64,000 nucleotides of DNA, from the NCBI RefSeq assembly GCF_008065375.1, contig NZ_VJYI01000007.1:62001-126000 (forward strand). The letters are read 5' to 3'. The notes beneath the pieces were generated by a model. That model ran no database searches. It saw nothing but the letters and a program-made list of their open reading frames with translations, and had not been told where the DNA came from. Shown here piece by piece: positions 60,447-64,000 of the stretch (the first letter of the stretch is position 1; the number at the start of each line of letters is the position of its first letter). The translations under genes and the position numbers were made by a program. The DNA comes from Nonomuraea sp. SYSU D8015. GTDB taxonomy: Bacteria > Actinomycetota > Actinomycetes > Streptosporangiales > Streptosporangiaceae.

Positions 60447-61696
60447 CCGGTCGCCAGGTGCTGGGCCGTCCGCTTCTTGCCCTCCCGGACGAACGCGGTC
60501 GCGTCGATCTTGCCGGAGAGGAGCCTGTCGTTCAGGGGCAGGAACATGTCGCCCCACCAGGTCTTGTCTGCGCCCGCGTAGTCGTAGCTCAGGTGCGTCT
60601 CCTTGGCCTCCAGCACCGCCTTCTGCACGTCCGCCATGTGTGCGGGCGCGGGCACGTCACCGCGCGAGGAGATGTTCAGCGCCACGGTGGAGAACTGCTC
60701 CATGTACTTCTTCTGCAGCGCGAAAGCCAGGAACTTCTTGGCCGTGGCGACGTTCTTGCCCTTGGCGTTGACGGCCCAGCCGAGGGTGCCCACCTCGATG
60801 GACCTCTTGCCGCCCGCGGGCATCTGGAACGAGGCGACCTTGAAGCCGGGAGCCAGCTGGGGCTGGACCTCGCTGGCCAGCCAGGTGCCGTTGATGTTGA
60901 GGTCGTACTTGCCCTGCGCCCAGGCGTTCTGCGCGGCGGGGAACTTGGTCGCCATGAAGTCGCGCTGGAAGTAGCCGCCCTTGGCGAGCTGCTCGACCTT
61001 CTCGGCCGTGTCGAGCACCTGGGGCTTGTCCCAGTTGGCCGGGTCCTTGGCCAGCTCGGCGAGGCTCCCCGCGCCGTTGGCGCCCACCAGCAGACTGTAG
61101 AACCAGAAGACGTTGTAGAAGGCGATCGTGCCGTCCTGGCCGATCGGGGTGCGGCCGGCCTTCTTGGACTCGTCGAGGAAGGCGATGAACTCCTCCCAGG
61201 TCTGCGGGTTCAGCCCGGGATGCTCGGCCGCGTTGTACCAGACGGCGGTGGAGATGATCGTGTGCGGAACATACGCCAGGCCGTTCTTGCCGGAGGAGGC
61301 CCGCCGTACCGGCTCGGGGAGCACCTCCTTGACCGTCTTCCCCTCGCCGGGGATCTGGGTGTTCTCCAGGTCGTCCATCGGGCCGATCAGTTGCTGCGCG
61401 GTCAGGGTGTCGATGTCGCCGGTGGTGGTGTCGAACAGGTCGGGGCCCTGGCCGGAGGCCATCTCGGCGTTGAGGTTCTCGTTGCCGGTGCGGCCGACGA
61501 ACTTCACGTCGACCTTGGTGCCCGTCTCCTTGGCGAAGTCGTCGAAGATCGTCTTGATGATCTTCGCTTGGGGTTCCGCCGCACCCCAGGACGAGCGGTA
61601 GGACAGCGACTGCTGGGCGGATTCGCCGCTGTTCTTCTTGCCGCAGGCGGCCAGGCCGAGGGCGCCGATCAGGAGGACAACCGTCAATTTACGCAT
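60443..61696 (-). CDS. Extracellular sugar-binding lipoprotein
   Basis: The 417-residue binding protein has a signal peptide and lipobox LAAC (Cys18) and a family-1 solute-binding fold (DFAKETGTKVDVKFVGRTGN; YVPHTIISTAVWYNAAEHPG; NINGTWLASEVQPQLAPGFK). It delivers an unidentified sugar to the two permeases. Its start lies inside the end of the oxidoreductase gene (8-bp overlap). The operon order oxidoreductase, binding protein, permease, permease suggests that the imported sugar is oxidised by the first product. Confidence 0.92.
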   Translation of the reverse strand: MRKLTVVLLIGALGLAACGKKNSGESAQQSLSYRSSWGAAEPQAKIIKTIFDDFAKETGTKVDVKFVGRTGNENLNAEMASGQGPDLFDTTTGDIDTLTAQQLIGPMDDLENTQIPGEGKTVKEVLPEPVRRASSGKNGLAYVPHTIISTAVWYNAAEHPGLNPQTWEEFIAFLDESKKAGRTPIGQDGTIAFYNVFWFYSLLVGANGAGSLAELAKDPANWDKPQVLDTAEKVEQLAKGGYFQRDFMATKFPAAQNAWAQGKYDLNINGTWLASEVQPQLAPGFKVASFQMPAGGKRSIEVGTLGWAVNAKGKNVATAKKFLAFALQKKYMEQFSTVALNISSRGDVPAPAHMADVQKAVLEAKETHLSYDYAGADKTWWGDMFLPLNDRLLSGKIDATAFVREGKKRTAQHLATG

Positions 61697-62951
61697 GGTG
61701 GGGGGCCTTTCCTAACGAGACGACGGTTCGGGTGTGCCGGGCCTGTTCAGCGGCCCATACCACCCGGTGCGTGGCGAGGCTGGCTTGTGCGTCGGTCGGG
61801 ACCAGGGCGGGATCGTTGTCGCGGACGGCGGCGACGAACGCCTTCATCAGCGCCCCATCGCCCCCTCCGTGCCCGGAGGCGGCCGAGGCGTCCGCTCCGG
61901 CGAGGGCGTCGACCACCGACACCTCATTGGTGAGGAAGTCGTGGACGCGCAGCGTCTCGCCGTCGCACTCGATCGAGCCGCGCGTGCCGAAGATCCTGGT
62001 CTTCCTGTGCTCGAGCGCGCCGAACGCGGTCATGGTGCAGGTGGCGCTCGTGCCGTCGGCGAACTCCATGATCACCACCTGGCTGTCGACCACGTCGTTG
62101 TCGCAGGCGTAGACGCATCGGCCGTACGGGCCCTCGCGCAGGGCCGTGAGCACGCCCTCCTCGGTGAAGTCGCGGGTGATCGCGCCGAGCGGCCAGACGT
62201 GCCGGTTAGGATCGGCGAGGCACTCCATGTACAACCGCCTGGCCGAATAGGGGCAGGTGGGCTCTATCGAGCAGTCCAGGCATCGGTCGGCAGCCCCCGC
62301 GGGCCTGCTCTCCTTGGTGAAGTGGACGAGCTTGCCGAAGGAGGAGACCCGCTCGGGCACCTCGCCCTTGATGTGCACGATCCAGTCGAGATCATGGCAC
62401 GCCTTGGCGAGTAGCATCGGGGCCGACTCGGCCTCGTTCCGCCAGTTCCCCCGCACGAAGGAGTGTGCCTGGTGCCACCAGCCGACCTGCTCCAGGTGCT
62501 GGATGTTCATGATCTGGCCGATCCTGCCCTCGTCCAGGAGTTCCTTGAGCCTGGTGGTGTAGGGCGCGTAGCGCAGCACATGGCAGACCGCCAGGATCAC
62601 GCCGCTGCGGTCGGCGGCCGCGGCGATGGCCGCGGCGTCCTCCTCCGTCGGCGCCATCGGCTTCTCCAGCAGGATGTGGTAACCCAGGTCGGCCGCGCGT
62701 ACGGCGGGCTGGAGGTGCAGGCGGTCCTGCGTGGCCACGATCACCGCGTCGGCCAGGCGCTCGCCGGCCAGCAGGTCCCGCCAGTCGGCGAAGGCGCGTT
62801 CGGCCGGGATGCCGTGCTCGGCCGCGAAGTCCGCCCGCCTGCCCTGGTCAGGCTCGGCGACGGCCACGACCTCGGCCAACCCGCCTTCGCGTGCCAGCCT
62901 GGCGTAGCCGGTGCCGCGCAGGCCCGCTCCAATGACGGCAAGTGTGACCAT
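61689..62951 (-). CDS. Gfo/Idh/MocA-family oxidoreductase
   Basis: This 420-residue NAD(P)-dependent dehydrogenase has the Rossmann motif VIGAGLRGTGYARLA and the catalytic EKP motif (HILLEKPMAPTEEDAAAI). A C-terminal sheet domain includes a cysteine group (CLDCSIEPTCPYSARRLYM) that is seen in one Gfo/Idh subgroup and may bind metal. It probably oxidises a sugar or cyclitol taken up by the transporter encoded downstream. ATG 62951 (with AGGGG 7 nt upstream) is preferred to ATG 62957, which abuts that site. Confidence 0.9.
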   Translation of the reverse strand: MVTLAVIGAGLRGTGYARLAREGGLAEVVAVAEPDQGRRADFAAEHGIPAERAFADWRDLLAGERLADAVIVATQDRLHLQPAVRAADLGYHILLEKPMAPTEEDAAAIAAAADRSGVILAVCHVLRYAPYTTRLKELLDEGRIGQIMNIQHLEQVGWWHQAHSFVRGNWRNEAESAPMLLAKACHDLDWIVHIKGEVPERVSSFGKLVHFTKESRPAGAADRCLDCSIEPTCPYSARRLYMECLADPNRHVWPLGAITRDFTEEGVLTALREGPYGRCVYACDNDVVDSQVVIMEFADGTSATCTMTAFGALEHRKTRIFGTRGSIECDGETLRVHDFLTNEVSVVDALAGADASAASGHGGGDGALMKAFVAAVRDNDPALVPTDAQASLATHRVVWAAEQARHTRTVVSLGKAPHHA

Positions 62952-62989
62952 CCGCATCCCCTATGAGTTGCACATACTAATGAAGGATG

Positions 62990-63019
62990 TTTTTATTTCT
63001 GCGGCACAGGATCTGTCAA
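62990..63019 (-). promoter_or_regulatory. Promoter of the oxidoreductase-sugar ABC operon
   Basis: On the minus strand TTGACA (63019-63014) is followed by an 18-nt spacer and TAAAAA (62995-62990), 39 bp before the gene. The spacer region overlaps the translation start zone of the divergent ROK gene, so a repressor bound here could affect both. The stretch is AT-rich compared with its surroundings. Confidence 0.5.
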
Positions 63020-63029
63020 GGGGGCAAGC

Positions 63030-64000
63030 GTGACCATTCGCGGCGGCGACACCTCGCGGCTTCGCCGGATCAATCTCGTGACGACGCTCCGCACGGTCCG
63101 GTCGCAGGGGCCGCTCGGACTGACCGACCTCGCCAAGGGGGCCGCGCTCTCCAGGCCGACCGTGGAGGGCCTGGTCGAAGAGCTGCTGGCGGCGGGCTGG
63201 CTCAAGGAGCTGCCGCCGGAGAGCGGCCAGATGGGGCGGCCTGCCAGGTTGTTCGCCTTCCACGCGGCGGGCGGCCACGTGCTCGGGATCGACATCGGCT
63301 CCTACACGCTCAGGGCTGGCGTCGCCGATCTGGAGGGCACGGTCGTGGCCGCGCACGACGAGCAGATCGCCGCCACGGCGGGCCGCGCCGAGCGGCTCGC
63401 GGGCCTCAGGACGGCGATCGCGGCCGCGCTGGAGGCCGCCGGGCTGACCGCCGACCGCATCGCCGCCGTCTGCGCGGGCACCACCGGCGTGGTGACCTCC
63501 GAGGGCGTGGTGAAGCTGTCGGTCGGCCTTCCCGAGTGGACCGGCCTCGACCTGGCGGGCGAGCTGCGCGCGAGCTTCGACTGCCCCGTGCTGGTGGAGA
63601 ACGACTGCAACCTGGCCGCTCTCGCCGAGCGCTGGCGCGGCCAGGCCCGCAACGTCGACGACCTGGTGTTCGTGCTGTCCGGCGTGCGCACGGGCGCGGG
63701 CATCCTGGTGGGCGGCAAGCTGCTCAGAGGCGCCAGGGGCGGCGCGGGCGAGATCGGCGCGCTGCCGCTGGTCGGCTGGCACCGCGCGCCCGTCCATCTG
63801 ACCGGTTTCCAGGGCCTGCCGCCCGGCACGGCGCCGCGGGACGCCGCCGCCCGGGTCTTCGTCGCGGCCAGGTCCGGTGACCCGGCCGCGCAGTGGGCGG
63901 TCGAGCAGTACGCGCGCGACCTGGCGGAAGGCATCGCCGCGTTGGTGCTGACCGTGGATCCCGAGCTGGTGGTGCTCGGCGGCGGAGTCTCGCGCTCGGG
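63030..64000 (+). CDS. ROK-family regulator, 3' end beyond window
   Basis: The visible 323 codons encode a winged helix (LRRINLVTTLRTVRSQGPLG; AALSRPTVEGLVEELLAAGW) and most of a ROK domain (VLGIDIGSYTLRAGVADLEG, VLVENDCNLAALAER, GGAGEIGALPLVG). GAGEIG is present, but the zinc motif CxCGxxGCxE found in most ROK proteins is absent from the part where it should follow. GTG 63030 has AGGGGG upstream. It is divergent from the second sugar operon and is its presumed repressor. The frame is open to the last base. Confidence 0.88.
   Translation, partial: MTIRGGDTSRLRRINLVTTLRTVRSQGPLGLTDLAKGAALSRPTVEGLVEELLAAGWLKELPPESGQMGRPARLFAFHAAGGHVLGIDIGSYTLRAGVADLEGTVVAAHDEQIAATAGRAERLAGLRTAIAAALEAAGLTADRIAAVCAGTTGVVTSEGVVKLSVGLPEWTGLDLAGELRASFDCPVLVENDCNLAALAERWRGQARNVDDLVFVLSGVRTGAGILVGGKLLRGARGGAGEIGALPLVGWHRAPVHLTGFQGLPPGTAPRDAAARVFVAARSGDPAAQWAVEQYARDLAEGIAALVLTVDPELVVLGGGVSRS

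Noticed and set aside
1-64000. CRISPR array, tRNA, rRNA, replication origin or prophage
   Set aside because: No regularly spaced repeats, cloverleaf, rRNA-like sequence, DnaA-box cluster or phage structural genes could be recognised.

Overview
The window is a 64-kb piece of a high-GC actinobacterial chromosome. The evidence is the very GC-rich third codon positions, the frequent GTG and occasional TTG starts, the ATGA/GTGA stop-start overlaps, AfsR/SARP-type and NB-ARC-TPR regulators, an ECF42 sigma factor, two sugar ABC operons without their own ATPase, and an IdeR/DmdR-like iron box. A Streptosporangiales/Streptomycetales-type soil organism fits best, but this is inference; no rRNA, tRNA or species-specific marker is present. 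All functions are read from motifs and family knowledge; no database search was run.

Layout. 0-3.4 kb: a partial DUF1801 gene, an AhpD-like protein and an HTH-NB-ARC-TPR regulator. 3.4-9.1 kb: a glycan uptake module with a divergent ROK repressor, a sugar-binding lipoprotein, two permeases and a GH29 alpha-L-fucosidase. 9.2-12.7 kb: a ferredoxin-reductase fusion next to a cytochrome P450, then an orphan TOPRIM protein. 12.7-25.2 kb is accessory and visibly decaying. It holds a TetR remnant, an acetyltransferase, an ECF42/DGPF/DUF899 unit, a copied fragment of an ABC gene, a DHFR-like protein, a PaoABC-type molybdenum aldehyde oxidoreductase operon broken by an internal 2.7-kb inversion, an alpha/beta hydrolase, a DUF899 remnant fused to a truncated GlxA-type regulator, and a LysR regulator with a divergent MFS pump at 25.3-26.6 kb.

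26.7-34.2 kb: an iron-siderophore operon (lipoprotein, two FecCD-type permeases, ATPase, then a heterodimeric ABC exporter with one degenerate ATP site) behind a DtxR/IdeR-type box. 34.3-39.5 kb: an MFS transporter, a large GH106-like glycosidase and a MarR regulator. 39.6-44.1 kb: a short AfsR-like regulator divergent from a drug-type MFS pump, then a LexA paralogue. 44.6-47.9 kb: a small glycine-rich membrane protein, a PAP2 phosphatase, an IS5-type transposase remnant and a secreted trypsin-like protein lacking its catalytic serine. 48.0-51.9 kb: an aromatic-catabolism operon (flavin monooxygenase, intradiol dioxygenase, FAH-family enzyme) divergent from an IclR regulator with a perfect palindrome between them. 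51.9-53.7 kb: a broken BNR-repeat protein and a headless sulfatase, facing each other. 53.8-58.6 kb: DUF2243-CtaG, a hemerythrin-like protein, a ferritin-like protein and a CYP152-type peroxygenase P450. 58.7-64 kb: a second sugar ABC operon with a Gfo/Idh/MocA oxidoreductase and a divergent, incomplete ROK regulator.

How the parts work together. Two independent carbohydrate modules (ROK plus binding protein plus permeases) must borrow an ATPase encoded elsewhere, as actinobacteria do with MsiK. GH29, the GH106-like enzyme and the dead sulfatase/BNR pair point to use of decorated plant or algal polysaccharides. The strongest unusual signals are the reversible-looking inversion inside the pao-type operon, the copied ABC-gene tail, the asymmetric ABC exporter, the Ser-to-Leu protease and the match of the DUF899 promoter to the ECF42 consensus. 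I found no CRISPR array, no intact insertion sequence and no convincing wholly new multi-gene system.
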